Source of the DNA: UBA1757 sp045627385
Lineage (GTDB): Bacteria; Bacteroidota; Bacteroidia; Bacteroidales; UBA1402
Assembly (NCBI GenBank): GCA_045627385.1
Contig: JAZQNO010000004.1
Coordinates: 1-64,000 of the forward strand
Length of the DNA stretch: 64,000 nt
Direction of reading: 5' to 3'
Shown here: positions 52,699 to 61,359 of the stretch, piece by piece
Layout of the letters: each line of letters opens with the position of its first letter
Position numbering within the stretch: the first letter of the stretch is position 1
Program-made: the position numbers and the translations under genes
Notes under the pieces: generated by a model
What the model was told of the DNA's origin: nothing
The model's database searches: none
The model's input: only the letters and a program-made list of their open reading frames with translations

Positions 52699-53600
52699 AA
52701 ACCCTTCTCAAAGATTTGTTCATTCTAACGCTCGGCATGCTGGTCACGGCCGTTGCAATCTACTATTTCGTACTGCCCAGCCAGCTGATTATCGGCAGCA
52801 TCTCCGGTCTGTCCATCGTCATCAGCGGCGTGCTTGCCAAGGTGGGAATCAACATTAAAGTATCCATCATAATACTTATTATCAATGCTTTTTTGTTGAT
52901 TCTGGCCTATTTGATGCTAGGAAAGGAATGCGGTCTCAAAACGGTCTATGCCTCCCTGATTCTGGGTCCGCTGATGGAGCTCTGCGAGTGGATTTATCCT
53001 TATACCAACCTGTTGACCGAGCCCGGACAGATATCGGTCATGGGAGATCTCTGGTTCGACCTTCTCTGCTATGTGCTGCTCATCAGCGCCGCTCAAGCCA
53101 TTCTGTTCTTCAACAACGCATCAACAGGCGGTACCGATATCATCGCACTGATTCTCAACAAGTATCTTCATCTGGATATCGGTACGTCGGTGAGCTTTCT
53201 GGGCATCATCATCTGTTTCACCGCCTTTGCCATCCATCCGTTCCGAATGGTGGTCATCGGCATTTTGGGCACCTGGTTCAACGGCATCGTCATCGACTAT
53301 TTCACCGCCGGTCTGAAGAAACGCAAGCGAGTCTGCATCATCTCTTCCGAATACGAGGAAATCCGTTCTTACATCATCAAGGAACTGGAACGCGGTTGCA
53401 CGCTCTACGAGATTGTCGGCGGCTATACCGGAGAGAAATGCTACGAGATTCAGACGCTGCTGACCCAGTACGAGTTTTCAAAACTGATGGACTATATGAA
53501 GAACCACGATATCCGCGCCTTCACCACGGCCGGAAACGTGACAGAGATTTACGGACGGTGGCACAAATCCCACTATCACAACAAACATATCATCAGTTAA
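52695..53600 (+). CDS. YitT family membrane protein (DUF161/DUF2179)
   Basis: A 301-residue membrane protein. Residues 1-200 have five or six hydrophobic segments with the YitT pattern (AVAIYYFVLPSQLIIGSISGLS, STGGTDIIALILNKY). Residues about 210-290 are the cytosolic DUF2179 domain (GCTLYEIVGGYTGEKCYEIQTLL). The transported substrate of the family is unknown. It overlaps the Na/Pi transporter gene by 4 nt (ATGA), so the two are co-transcribed with xylA or from an internal promoter. Confidence 0.9.
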   Translation: MKTLLKDLFILTLGMLVTAVAIYYFVLPSQLIIGSISGLSIVISGVLAKVGINIKVSIIILIINAFLLILAYLMLGKECGLKTVYASLILGPLMELCEWIYPYTNLLTEPGQISVMGDLWFDLLCYVLLISAAQAILFFNNASTGGTDIIALILNKYLHLDIGTSVSFLGIIICFTAFAIHPFRMVVIGILGTWFNGIVIDYFTAGLKKRKRVCIISSEYEEIRSYIIKELERGCTLYEIVGGYTGEKCYEIQTLLTQYEFSKLMDYMKNHDIRAFTTAGNVTEIYGRWHKSHYHNKHIIS

Positions 53601-53646
53601 TCTGAGAAATCTGCGACTATTGTAGGATTATTCAAAAAAATATTCC

Positions 53647-53654
53647 TATCTTCG
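53647..53654 (+). promoter_or_regulatory. -7 element TATCTTCG of tRNA-Val
   Basis: TATCTTCG is the TAnnTTCG variant of the -7 element and ends 11 nt before the mature 5' end of the tRNA. Confidence 0.55.
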
Positions 53655-53665
53655 CAGCCGATTCC

Positions 53666-53740
53666 GATCTGTTAGCTCAGCTGGTTTAGAGCGCTTGCTT
53701 GACAGGCAAGAGGTCAACGGTTCAAATCCGCTACAGATCA
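53666..53740 (+). tRNA. tRNA-Val (anticodon GAC)
   Basis: Folds as a complete cloverleaf. The 7-bp acceptor stem is GATCTGT with ACAGATC. The D-stem is GCTC/GAGC, and the anticodon stem CTTGC/GCAAG closes the loop TTGACAG, so the anticodon is GAC (Val). The T-arm has the loop TTCAAAT with one A-C mismatch in its stem. The discriminator base is A and no CCA is encoded, which then must be added by CCA transferase. It is a single tRNA rather than part of an array. Confidence 0.95.
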
Positions 53741-53748
53741 CTTCCCTT

Positions 53749-54468
53749 TTAAAAACTGAATCCGATCATGAGAGATGCCAAGGGCATCTTCTCGCTCGGA
53801 TTGTATCCGCCAGCCAGTTGAATCGGCATAGTGAACTTGTCGAATTCCAGGTTGTAGGTTCCCTGAAGAAGCAGATTGACCACCTGAAATCCTTCGTAAT
53901 CGGACATATAATATGAGGTGAAAGGAAGCGCACCGGCCATGGCTTCGAACTGCAGATTGTCATTGACAGAGAAAGTCTGCTTCACTTCCGCATAGGATGA
54001 CCACAGACAGGAAGCGTCGTTGCAGGCGACAATCGTACCCCAGTAGAGGCTGGTTCCAAAGTCGAAATCGTAATTCAGAGTGACATCGAGCGCCATGAGA
54101 GGCGTCTCGAACTTGTCGTTCGGCAGACAGTCGAAATCGGTATTGTACATATCGAGCTCAAGGGTGAACTTGTCGTAATAAGCGCCGGCATAAAAGTCGA
54201 TTTCGTGATAGGTGTTCGGCCATTCGACAGCGGCGAAAGCTGTTTCATTGATTCCTTTGTATCCGGTTGTACCGACATAAAAGCCATAATCGTCGGTATC
54301 GAAGTCAAGCTCCAGTTCCGGAACGATTCCGGTACCCATCAGATAGGTACCTCGCCAAAGATAATTGGCGGCGAAGCTGACAGTGGCGGAAGTGGACCAT
54401 TCTTGAGCCATAAGTGAAACGGACGAAAAACTCAAGACAGCAAGAATAAGAGTGAGCAATTTTTTCAT
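53749..54468 (-). CDS. Outer membrane beta-barrel protein (TorF-like porin?)
   Basis: A 239-residue exported protein with a signal peptide (MKKLLTLILAVLSFSSVSLMAQ). The mature part alternates hydrophobic and polar residues in strands with many Tyr/Phe/Trp (ATVSFAANYLWRGTYLMG, YGFYVGTTGYKG, HEIDFYAGAYYDKFTLELDMYN). It ends in Phe (LMIGFSF), a typical barrel C-terminus. The opening ...NYLWRG and GFYVGT resemble TorF-family putative porins. The function is unknown. It stops 9 nt from the tRNA on the opposite strand. Confidence 0.75.
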   Translation of the reverse strand: MKKLLTLILAVLSFSSVSLMAQEWSTSATVSFAANYLWRGTYLMGTGIVPELELDFDTDDYGFYVGTTGYKGINETAFAAVEWPNTYHEIDFYAGAYYDKFTLELDMYNTDFDCLPNDKFETPLMALDVTLNYDFDFGTSLYWGTIVACNDASCLWSSYAEVKQTFSVNDNLQFEAMAGALPFTSYYMSDYEGFQVVNLLLQGTYNLEFDKFTMPIQLAGGYNPSEKMPLASLMIGFSF

Positions 54469-54505
54469 GACGTATGTCGGTAAGATGGTTGATTGTTTGC
54501 GGCGG

Positions 54506-54513
54506 CAAAGGTA
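54506..54513 (-). promoter_or_regulatory. -7 element for the outer membrane protein gene
   Basis: On the minus strand TACCTTTG fits TAnnTTTG, 37 nt before the ATG at 54468. It lies between the fucosidase stop and the gene. Confidence 0.55.
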
Positions 54514-54523
54514 CGATAATTTT

Positions 54524-56482
54524 TCATTTCTGCGAATTCCTTACCGGACGGTTGAGTTCGATGGCAATGACATGGATCGCCTCTCCGTCCGAATTCTTAT
54601 GTCCAAGCAGAGGATGTACGCGGCGAAGACCTTTGAGCATCACCGTCTGAGAGCGCTGTCTGAGTCGAATCTCCGAATGATGGCTCAGTTCATAGGCTTT
54701 CATCGCGTCCATATCCTCGTCAAGCGGAGGAAGGCTCAGTCGTCGGGGATGAAAATTCTCGTGCAAGAAGAGATAGAGGGTGCTGTCGCGGTAGCAGAAC
54801 CCGTATTGCTCGTCAACGGGTTGCCAGGGTCCTCCTGTCGTTCCATAGACAGCAGGTGAGATGCGTTGGACCCATTGACCGAATTCACGAAGTCGTTCTT
54901 CCATCAGAACAGGTATCCGTCCGTGACGGTCGGGAGCGAGATTGACGTTGAGGTTCATGTTTCGCATCAGGCAGTCGGCGAAAATGCGTTTGAGTTTGTC
55001 CACGCTCATCAAAACATCTGGATTCTCACAATCGGGTGTATAACCCCAGACTTTGTGCAGCGCCATACATTTTTCCGTCAGGTTTCCGCGTATGCCGCCA
55101 CGCACTTCACTGTCGCCTTCCTCGCAGGTGTAATCGCCTGTCCAGCCACTCCGCGGATTGACCAGAATGTCGGGTTGGAAATGGCGGACCATGCCCATCA
55201 ATCCTAAGGCTTTGCCGGTGGAATCCTCGATTTCCACCACTTCAGGACTGATGGGCCATGGATTTTCCTGATCGAGATATTGTGACGGCTCCCAAAGTCT
55301 GGCTCCCTCCCGATCGGAAGGCCGTTGCTCTATCCAGCCACCGTCCCAAAACAACAGATCGATTTTTCCGTAGCGAGTCATCAATTCCCTGGTCTGGACA
55401 TACAGGTCTTCTTTCATCTGTCTGGCGTTTTCTTTGTGCCAGACAGCGGTGGTGTAGCCAAAGTTGTTCTTCTTGCAATCCGTTCCGCTGACATCGTAAT
55501 AGCCCGGATAGCGCCAATTGATGAGCGTTTTGTACAATCCGACCCGCAACCCCCCTTCACGGCAGGCATCGACATATTCCCGTACCAGGTCGCGGCCCAG
55601 ACGTTGCTGAGAACTGAAGGCTGAATCCACCTGCGTCTCGAACAGAGCGAAGCCATCGTGGTGCATCGCTGTCAGCACCATATAGCCGGCGCCGACAGCC
55701 TTGGCCAAGTCTACCCATTCGGCAGGATGATAATCGACGGCGTCAAAGTACCGTTCTCCGGCTTCAGGATAGGCCAGACGGCTGTAATCCTCTATGGAAA
55801 CGCCTTGGTCACACATATACCATTCGCCTTTTCCAACACCGGAATAGAGGCCCCAATGAATGAACATCCCTAGTTTGGCATCGTGCATCCATCGGATCTT
55901 GTCATCGCTCTGCATACTCACTCCAAAGTCCGTCCGGACCTCACGCCTGTCTTGTGGCGGAATACCGTAACAGACCGGAGGAAGGTATTTTCCCAGTTCC
56001 TCAATGACGATTTCGTCCACCCAAGCTTTTGAGTTGCCGTTGAAAACGACTTCGATGCGCGGATTTTTCAACAATCCAATCGGGTAGTGGAACTCCTGTT
56101 GCACGTGAGCCCATTCGCTCAAAGCGCTGCTGAGAGTGAAATTACCTTCGCGCAAGTCGGTCCCTTGCAGGCAAACGGTGGTGTTGCCGCTGGCCGTTTT
56201 GAGCCATGCGCTCAAGCGGTAGCGGGTACCTTGTTTCAGCGGCAGACGGAAAGTGACAAGTGTCTGAGGCTCAAGTTGGAGGCAATGTCCTTGATAGGCT
56301 TCTGTTTCCACGGTCACAGCTTTACCCTGCACCACGGTCCAAGATTCGGAAGAATCGTCAAAACAAATGCGTATGGCTTCGGCTTTCAGACTGAATGGAG
56401 AAAACAATGCCGTCAACGCAAGTATCGCAGCAATGTTGTGCTTGAATGTTTTAGGTAAAACAATCATATTCATAACGTTCAT
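54524..56482 (-). CDS. Glycoside hydrolase family 29 alpha-L-fucosidase with N-terminal carbohydrate-binding domain
   Basis: A 652-residue exported enzyme. The signal peptide lies within the first 35 residues (KHNIAAILALTALFSPFSLKA). Residues 36-165 form a beta-sandwich carbohydrate-binding-like domain. The GH29 barrel follows: AKLGMFIHWGLYSGVGKGEWY, the AMHHDGFALFET block, KIDLLFWDGGW (nucleophile Asp after the Trp-proximal strand) and ILVNPRSGWTGDY. It should release alpha-L-fucose from side chains such as those of xyloglucan or rhamnogalacturonan-II. In-frame ATGs at 56473 and 56467 are alternative starts. Confidence 0.9.
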   Translation of the reverse strand: MNVMNMIVLPKTFKHNIAAILALTALFSPFSLKAEAIRICFDDSSESWTVVQGKAVTVETEAYQGHCLQLEPQTLVTFRLPLKQGTRYRLSAWLKTASGNTTVCLQGTDLREGNFTLSSALSEWAHVQQEFHYPIGLLKNPRIEVVFNGNSKAWVDEIVIEELGKYLPPVCYGIPPQDRREVRTDFGVSMQSDDKIRWMHDAKLGMFIHWGLYSGVGKGEWYMCDQGVSIEDYSRLAYPEAGERYFDAVDYHPAEWVDLAKAVGAGYMVLTAMHHDGFALFETQVDSAFSSQQRLGRDLVREYVDACREGGLRVGLYKTLINWRYPGYYDVSGTDCKKNNFGYTTAVWHKENARQMKEDLYVQTRELMTRYGKIDLLFWDGGWIEQRPSDREGARLWEPSQYLDQENPWPISPEVVEIEDSTGKALGLMGMVRHFQPDILVNPRSGWTGDYTCEEGDSEVRGGIRGNLTEKCMALHKVWGYTPDCENPDVLMSVDKLKRIFADCLMRNMNLNVNLAPDRHGRIPVLMEERLREFGQWVQRISPAVYGTTGGPWQPVDEQYGFCYRDSTLYLFLHENFHPRRLSLPPLDEDMDAMKAYELSHHSEIRLRQRSQTVMLKGLRRVHPLLGHKNSDGEAIHVIAIELNRPVRNSQK

Positions 56483-56502
56483 TTAGGACGTTTTGACTGT
56501 CG

Positions 56503-56529
56503 CGTGATTTTTCATCAGTGAAAATCACG
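56503..56529. repeat. 9-bp inverted repeat between ygjP-like and fucosidase genes
   Basis: CGTGATTTT (56503-56511) and AAAATCACG (56521-56529) are perfect inverted copies with a 9-nt loop. No T-tract follows on the minus strand, so a terminator is not certain. It could be an operator for the fucosidase gene or a weak terminator of the upstream gene. Confidence 0.6.
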
Positions 56530-56534
56530 GCCCA

Positions 56535-57083
56535 TCAGAGCCTCATCATCAACGCCACGCCCTCTCGTTTGAGCCAACGACGGCATTTGTCATAATCGGG
56601 ACAATACTGGCAGACAAGCTTCCAAAAGCGCTCCGAATGGTTCAGGAAACGGCGGTGACTGAGCTCATGAATGACCACGCTGTCAAGCACTTCCATCGGC
56701 GCCAACACCAGCAGGCAGTTGAAGCTCAGATTGCCTTTGGAACTGCAGCTGCCCCAGCGGGTTTTCTGAAAACGGAAACTCAGACAGCCATAGCCGATGC
56801 CCATCACTTCGGAATAATGGCGGACCCTCTCTTCGATGAGAACCTTGGCCTCCGCCTTCATGCGTTTCTTCTCCTCTTCGGTAAAGAGAGCCGCGTCGCT
56901 GCGAATCGACTCGAATTTGGCCATATGACGCTCTATCCAGTCGGATTTGGTCTCGACAAACCGGCGGATCTCATTCTCGGGCATTCTGGCAGGAGCGCGC
57001 AGAACCACTCTCCCGTCCGGCTTGACCAGAATGGAGAGAGAGCGCCGACGGCTCCTGTGCAATTCCATTTCCTCGAATTTCAT
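56535..57083 (-). CDS. YgjP-like metal-dependent hydrolase (SprT/M48-like)
   Basis: A 182-residue cytosolic protein of the YgjP/DUF45 family. The zinc motif is VVIHELSHRRFLNHSERFWKLV (two His of HExxH plus the later NH). The N-terminal part RRSLSILVKPDGRVVLRAPARM and YRFQKTRWGSCSSKGNLSFN-like block (FRFQKTRWGSCSSKGNLSFN) are typical. The family's natural substrate is poorly defined. It sits alone between two divergent regions. Confidence 0.88.
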   Translation of the reverse strand: MKFEEMELHRSRRRSLSILVKPDGRVVLRAPARMPENEIRRFVETKSDWIERHMAKFESIRSDAALFTEEEKKRMKAEAKVLIEERVRHYSEVMGIGYGCLSFRFQKTRWGSCSSKGNLSFNCLLVLAPMEVLDSVVIHELSHRRFLNHSERFWKLVCQYCPDYDKCRRWLKREGVALMMRL

Positions 57084-57108
57084 ATCGCCTGCCTATCATT
57101 CGTTCAGA

Positions 57109-57116
57109 CAAAAATA
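57109..57116 (-). promoter_or_regulatory. -7 element for the ygjP-like gene
   Basis: On the minus strand TATTTTTG fits TAnnTTTG, 25 nt before the ATG at 57083. Confidence 0.5.
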
Positions 57117-57139
57117 GGCACAAATTTGATAGGATTTAT

Positions 57140-57169
57140 TTTGTTTTTGTAAACTTATTGTTAATTTTG
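57140..57169 (+). promoter_or_regulatory. Promoter of the yifB/comM-like gene
   Basis: TTTG (57140-57143) and TAATTTTG (57162-57169) are 18 bp apart, close to the Bacteroidetes -33/-7 pattern. The gene starts at 57192. Confidence 0.55.
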
Positions 57170-57191
57170 CGGCGTTGATAAATTTGGTACC

Positions 57192-58730
57192 ATGCTAGTA
57201 AGACTCACCTCGGCGGCCATTTTGGGCATTAGCGCCGTTCCTGTCTCCGTGGAAATACACACCTCACGAGGCATTTGTTTTTCTCTGGTCGGACTGCCCG
57301 ACAACGCAGTGCGCGAGAGCCACGAACGCATCCGTTCCGCTCTTCAGATGAACGGGATGGACATCCCGCGCAAGCAGGTTGTCATCAATATGGCGCCCGG
57401 CGATTTGCGCAAGGAAGGCACCGGCTATGACCTGCCGCTGAGCGTGGGTCTTATGGCTGCGGGCGAACACATTCCCTGCGATGCTCTGTTCGACAGTGTC
57501 TTCGTGGGGGAGCTGTCGCTTGACGGCAGTCTTCAGCCCATCAAGGGCGCGCTCTCAATTGCGACCATGACCCGCAATTTGGGCATTCAACGGCTGTTTG
57601 TCCCTTGGCAGAACGCCAGAGAAGCGGCAGTGGTGGAAGGAATCGATGTCTACGGAGTGCGCGACATCCGGCAGATACGGTCTTTTCTGAATGGAGAAGC
57701 CGTCTTGCCGCCAGAGCCGAGAAACGACTATTTTCCCGATTCCATCGGGCAGAACATCGGCGAAGACTTCTCTGAAGTGAAAGGGCAGGAAGAAGTGAAA
57801 AGAGCCATCGAAGTGGCCTGCAGCGGAGGCCACAATCTGATTATGATCGGCGCCCCTGGTTCGGGAAAGACGATGATGGCCAAATGCATTCCGGGAATAC
57901 TGCCGCCAATGACCATTGACGAAGCGCTCGAAACCACCATGATCCATTCCGTTTCCGGCAAAGTGACGCACGATGGGCTGGTCACGCAAAGGCCCTTCCG
58001 GGCGCCGCACCACACCATCAGCCCGGTTGCCATGATCGGAGGCGGCAGCCAGCCGCAGCCGGGAGAAATCAGTCTGTCTCACAACGGCGTGCTTTTCCTG
58101 GATGAATTGCCGGAATTCAGCCGTTCGGTGCTGGAGGTGCTGCGCCAGCCGCTGGAAGACCGCAAAATCTGCATCTCGAGAGCAAAATATACAATCGAAT
58201 ACCCGGCGTCGATGATGCTGGTGGCCTCGATGAATCCATGCCCCTGCGGTTACTACAACCATCCGCATAAGGAATGTATCTGCACACCTATGCAGATTCA
58301 GAAATATTCGGGACGCATCTCCGGACCGCTATTGGACCGTTTTGACATACAAGTGGAAATAATGCCGGTCGAGTTCGAACATCTGAACCGGAAAGACAAG
58401 GCGGAGAAAAGCCGGGACATACGCGATCGGGTGGTCAGATGCAGGGAAATTCAGGCCAAACGGTTCGCCACCTGTCCGGGCATCTTCTGCAATGCGCAGA
58501 TGAACAGCCGGCAACTGACCGAATTCGCCCGTCTCGACCGGGAAAGCGAAGCGATGCTGAAGTATGCGATGGAAAAACTGCAACTGTCGGCACGCGCCTA
58601 CAACCGCATCCTGAAAGTGGCGCGCACGATTGCCGACATGGACGGTTCCGAAATCATTCAGACCGGACACGTCGCAGAGGCTATCCAATACCGCAAACTG
58701 GACCGTGCCTCTTGGGGAAACGAGCGATGA
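57192..58730 (+). CDS. YifB/ComM family Mg-chelatase-like AAA+ ATPase
   Basis: A 512-residue ATPase. Residues 1-170 have the ChlI/Lon-like N-terminal domain (GLPDNAVRESHERIRSAL, LRKEGTGYDLPLSVGLM). Walker A is IMIGAPGSGKTMMAK near residue 218, Walker B VLFLDELPEFSRSVLEVLRQ, and a zinc-like cluster MNPCPCGYYNHPHKECIC follows. ComM-type helicases promote branch migration during natural transformation and recombination. The C-terminal domain (LSARAYNRILKVARTIADMDG) is typical. It converges with the pectate lyase gene, 7 nt apart. Confidence 0.92.
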   Translation: MLVRLTSAAILGISAVPVSVEIHTSRGICFSLVGLPDNAVRESHERIRSALQMNGMDIPRKQVVINMAPGDLRKEGTGYDLPLSVGLMAAGEHIPCDALFDSVFVGELSLDGSLQPIKGALSIATMTRNLGIQRLFVPWQNAREAAVVEGIDVYGVRDIRQIRSFLNGEAVLPPEPRNDYFPDSIGQNIGEDFSEVKGQEEVKRAIEVACSGGHNLIMIGAPGSGKTMMAKCIPGILPPMTIDEALETTMIHSVSGKVTHDGLVTQRPFRAPHHTISPVAMIGGGSQPQPGEISLSHNGVLFLDELPEFSRSVLEVLRQPLEDRKICISRAKYTIEYPASMMLVASMNPCPCGYYNHPHKECICTPMQIQKYSGRISGPLLDRFDIQVEIMPVEFEHLNRKDKAEKSRDIRDRVVRCREIQAKRFATCPGIFCNAQMNSRQLTEFARLDRESEAMLKYAMEKLQLSARAYNRILKVARTIADMDGSEIIQTGHVAEAIQYRKLDRASWGNER

Positions 58731-58737
58731 AATGGGG

Positions 58738-60369
58738 CTACAGATTGCCTCGACAAGCGGCCACATAGGCCGAAAGGACCGACATGCGGGACATGTAGTC
58801 GCGGATGTTGATGCCCGTCTGGCGGACAGGCGACGGATAGGGGGAAGTGTCGTGCTCGTCGCCCACATTGGAAGAGGCATAGGCTGTCTCTGTGCTGGGA
58901 ACGGTGTCGCAATAGGCCTCGTAGATATGGGTGTCGTTGGACAGACGGCCCACCCAGCAACCTTCCGGGCTGAGGCTGCTGATGGCCGATTCGACGGCGT
59001 TTTCACCGGAAGCACCGCCAGATGGCGAATTGGGACGGCCCGAGCGCATGGAATAATATTTCCGCAATTCATGGGGCTGCCCGAGACCCGTGATTTCCTG
59101 ATGACGGACCGTTTCCAGCTGTTGACGCAGCGATGCCACGTTGACCGTAGCGAACGAACCGTAATGTCCGACCAGAGACTGAGGATTCTCATCGGTGTAG
59201 TAGTGGCCGTTCTGGACATTGCTGCCCACCCGATGCAGAAACATCGGCTTGCCTGTTTCAACGTCGATGAAACGGGGAATGCGGACAAAGGCCACGTCCG
59301 TTTCGACAGGTTTGTCACTGTAACCTTCAGGAGTCAGATGAGCAAGAAAATCGATGGCTTCGGGCAATCTCTCCAAGAAACGGCTGTCGCCGGTCATCAG
59401 ATAATAGCGCATGCAGAGTTGGATCATCGACTGGGTGGAACTGGTCTTGATGCAGCGGGGTTCGTACGAGCGGGCGTGCGCCGGCTTCAGGTCTCCGACC
59501 GTGTACTGGTCGTTCCATCCGGCATAGGGAAGCGGCTGCTGCAAATCGAGAATGACATACATCGACCGCAGTATGGGTTCTCGCAGGTCCTCACGGCCCA
59601 AGACAAACATGCATTCCAGCAGGAATGACGTCAGCTCCTGTGTCACCCCATCGTTGAGAGTGACGAAAGAAGAGTAGTCCGCCTTGCCCCGGAAAGGATG
59701 GTCATACATGAGCGGATAGCGTTGAGGCCATCCTCCGCAAGGGTACTGGCTTTCGAGAATCATCGAAATGGCTTTGTCGAGAGCCTCTTTCACCTGAGCG
59801 TCTTCCTTTTCCTTGTACAAGCGCAGCAGGTAGGTGGCGGCTCCGACCGTGACGCCGTCGTCGAAAGTGGCGTTGCCGTAATAATGATGGAATTCCTCCA
59901 GCCGCCAGCCGTTTTTGCCGATGGTGGCATACCACTGACGCATGGAATTTTCCCCGGCGTAATCGAACATATAGTTCCAGCCGCCTGCAGGCAATTGGGC
60001 ATCGATGACGGCCTGCCCCACTTTCCGGGCCGCCTCATAGAAAAATTCGTCACCCGTGGCATGATATGCGTCCAGCAGCGTGTGGCCCATCTGCGGAGTG
60101 CCGGGGGACTGCATCCAGATCATGGTCGGATAAGCCTCCATCTCTCCCCAGCGGCGGGAACGGTCAAGCGTATAGTTCCACACGAAACCGCCATGACAGC
60201 TCACCGAATCCATCATATAGGACGTGGCCTTTTTCATGGCGGCAAGCGCGGCATCTTCCAAATCGGCAGTTGCCTTCTCTTCCGCGCTGAGGTTCAAAGG
60301 GCCCATGGCCAGCAGCAGGCATGACAGCCGCATGACCGATTTTCCGACAAATTGAAAAACTGTTTTCAT
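58738..60369 (-). CDS. Pectate lyase family 10-like protein
   Basis: A 543-residue exported protein with an N-terminal signal (MKTVFQFVGKSVMRLSCLLLAMGPLNLSA). The helical repeat fold of PL10-type pectate lyases is suggested by VIDAQLPAGGWNYMFDY, MILESQYPCGGWPQRYPLMY, SSFVTLNDGVTQELTSFLLE and LPYAGWNDQYTVGDLKPA. It should cleave polygalacturonate by beta-elimination. Divergent kdgF next door, which processes unsaturated galacturonate from such lyases, supports this. The start at 60369 gives the signal peptide; a longer frame extends into the promoter region. Confidence 0.78.
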   Translation of the reverse strand: MKTVFQFVGKSVMRLSCLLLAMGPLNLSAEEKATADLEDAALAAMKKATSYMMDSVSCHGGFVWNYTLDRSRRWGEMEAYPTMIWMQSPGTPQMGHTLLDAYHATGDEFFYEAARKVGQAVIDAQLPAGGWNYMFDYAGENSMRQWYATIGKNGWRLEEFHHYYGNATFDDGVTVGAATYLLRLYKEKEDAQVKEALDKAISMILESQYPCGGWPQRYPLMYDHPFRGKADYSSFVTLNDGVTQELTSFLLECMFVLGREDLREPILRSMYVILDLQQPLPYAGWNDQYTVGDLKPAHARSYEPRCIKTSSTQSMIQLCMRYYLMTGDSRFLERLPEAIDFLAHLTPEGYSDKPVETDVAFVRIPRFIDVETGKPMFLHRVGSNVQNGHYYTDENPQSLVGHYGSFATVNVASLRQQLETVRHQEITGLGQPHELRKYYSMRSGRPNSPSGGASGENAVESAISSLSPEGCWVGRLSNDTHIYEAYCDTVPSTETAYASSNVGDEHDTSPYPSPVRQTGINIRDYMSRMSVLSAYVAACRGNL

Positions 60370-60404
60370 AAGACTCGCTTTCAGATGTGAATACAGACTC
60401 GTTC

Positions 60405-60412
60405 CAAAATTA
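60405..60412 (-). promoter_or_regulatory. -7 element of the pectate lyase gene
   Basis: On the minus strand TAATTTTG fits TAnnTTTG, with CGTTG 20 bp further upstream as a weak -33. The gene starts at 60369. Confidence 0.5.
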
Positions 60413-60417
60413 TTCCA

Positions 60418-60425
60418 TATTTTTG
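60418..60425 (+). promoter_or_regulatory. -7 element of the kdgF-like gene
   Basis: TATTTTTG fits TAnnTTTG and ends 34 nt before the ATG at 60460. Confidence 0.5.
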
Positions 60426-60459
60426 TAATCGCAACGAGTATGACAAAAACTGCACTATT

Positions 60460-60801
60460 ATGACTAGAAACAGCGGAGTATTTCTTTTTGAACAGGAAAA
60501 ACAGTGGGAAGATGCCGGCAACGGAGCCCAGCGTCAGATTATGGGTTATGACGACAGCATCATGATGGTAAAAGTGAAATTCGGCACAGGCGATTTCGGA
60601 GCCCCTCACAGACATCCCCATTCTCAAGTGACATTCGTGGCGGAAGGCAAGTTCGAATTTACGGTAGACGGCAAGACCAGCATCGTTTCCAAAGGCGACG
60701 GTCTGCGCATGGAACCGGACGTTCTGCACAGCTGCCGCTGTCTCGAGGCAGGTCTGCTCATCGACTGCTTCTCTCCGATGAGAGACGATTTCTTAAAATA
60801 A
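60460..60801 (+). CDS. kdgF: KdgF-like cupin (unsaturated uronate processing)
   Basis: A 113-residue single-domain cupin. The metal-binding loop has His50, His52, His54 and Gln56 (APHRHPHSQVTFVAEG), with His90 in EPDVLHSC. The surrounding sequence (MMVKVKFGTGDFGAPH, GKFEFTVDGK, LIDCFSPMRDDFL) matches KdgF closely. KdgF speeds ring opening of 4,5-unsaturated galacturonate or guluronate released by lyases. Divergence from the pectate lyase gene fits this role. Its 3' end overlaps the opposite-strand aroK by 9 bp. Confidence 0.85.
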   Translation: MTRNSGVFLFEQEKQWEDAGNGAQRQIMGYDDSIMMVKVKFGTGDFGAPHRHPHSQVTFVAEGKFEFTVDGKTSIVSKGDGLRMEPDVLHSCRCLEAGLLIDCFSPMRDDFLK

Positions 60802-61359
60802 GTCTTTTTGAAAAGACAGTTCCCGACAAATTCGGGACACGGTTTCTTCGGGCGTTTCTTCGGCGGAAACGTCCAATATGATTTTGCTTTGGGCGTAAAA
60901 GCGCTCACGTTCCTGCAACAGATCGGAAATCTGCCGTTCCAGGGGCAGGTCGGCCTGAAGCAGCGGCCTGCCGTCGCGCATCTCTGGACGATCGAGTCTG
61001 ACTGAAAGCGATTCGGGTGACAGTCTCAGGTATACGGTAGTACCGACGGCATTCAGTTCTTCTATCATTCCCGGCCGGCAAGGCGTTCCCCCGCCCAAAG
61101 CGATGACCAACCCGCCCGGCGGGTTTTCCTCTGAAATCAAGCGGTTCAGACACTGCTGTTCAAGTAAACGAAATCCCTCCTCTCCTCGAGTTTCGAAGAG
61201 AGAAGGGACAGATTGCTCGGTGAATTCTTCAATGTAATCGTCCAAATCGGCGAATTTCCAAGTCTGGCTCTCGGTCTGTCTGTCCAGACGTTCTGCCAGA
61301 AGCCGGCCGCAGGTGGTTTTTCCGGCGGCCATGAAGCCGGTCAGGAAAACGATTACCAC
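60793..61359 (-). CDS. aroK: Shikimate kinase
   Basis: A 188-residue P-loop kinase that phosphorylates shikimate in chorismate synthesis. Walker A is FLTGFMAAGKTTCGRLLA. The shikimate-binding parts are FADLDDYIEE, FETRGEEGFRLLE and IALGGGTPCRPG, followed by the lid RPLLQADLPLERQISDLLQ. It overlaps the CoA-transferase stop by 7 nt, so the two genes are probably co-transcribed. The polyene ammonia lyase depends on aromatic amino acids from this pathway, although the genes are unlinked. Confidence 0.92.
   Translation of the reverse strand: MVIVFLTGFMAAGKTTCGRLLAERLDRQTESQTWKFADLDDYIEEFTEQSVPSLFETRGEEGFRLLEQQCLNRLISEENPPGGLVIALGGGTPCRPGMIEELNAVGTTVYLRLSPESLSVRLDRPEMRDGRPLLQADLPLERQISDLLQERERFYAQSKIILDVSAEETPEETVSRICRELSFQKDLF

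Larger units (their letters stand above)
60397..60439. promoter_or_regulatory. Possible operator flanking two divergent promoters
   Basis: ACTCGTT (60397-60403) and AACGAGT (60433-60439) are perfect inverted copies, 36 bp centre to centre. They bracket both divergent -7 elements (60405-60412 and 60418-60425). This is suggestive of a regulator binding site shared by the pectate lyase and kdgF genes. Confidence 0.45.
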
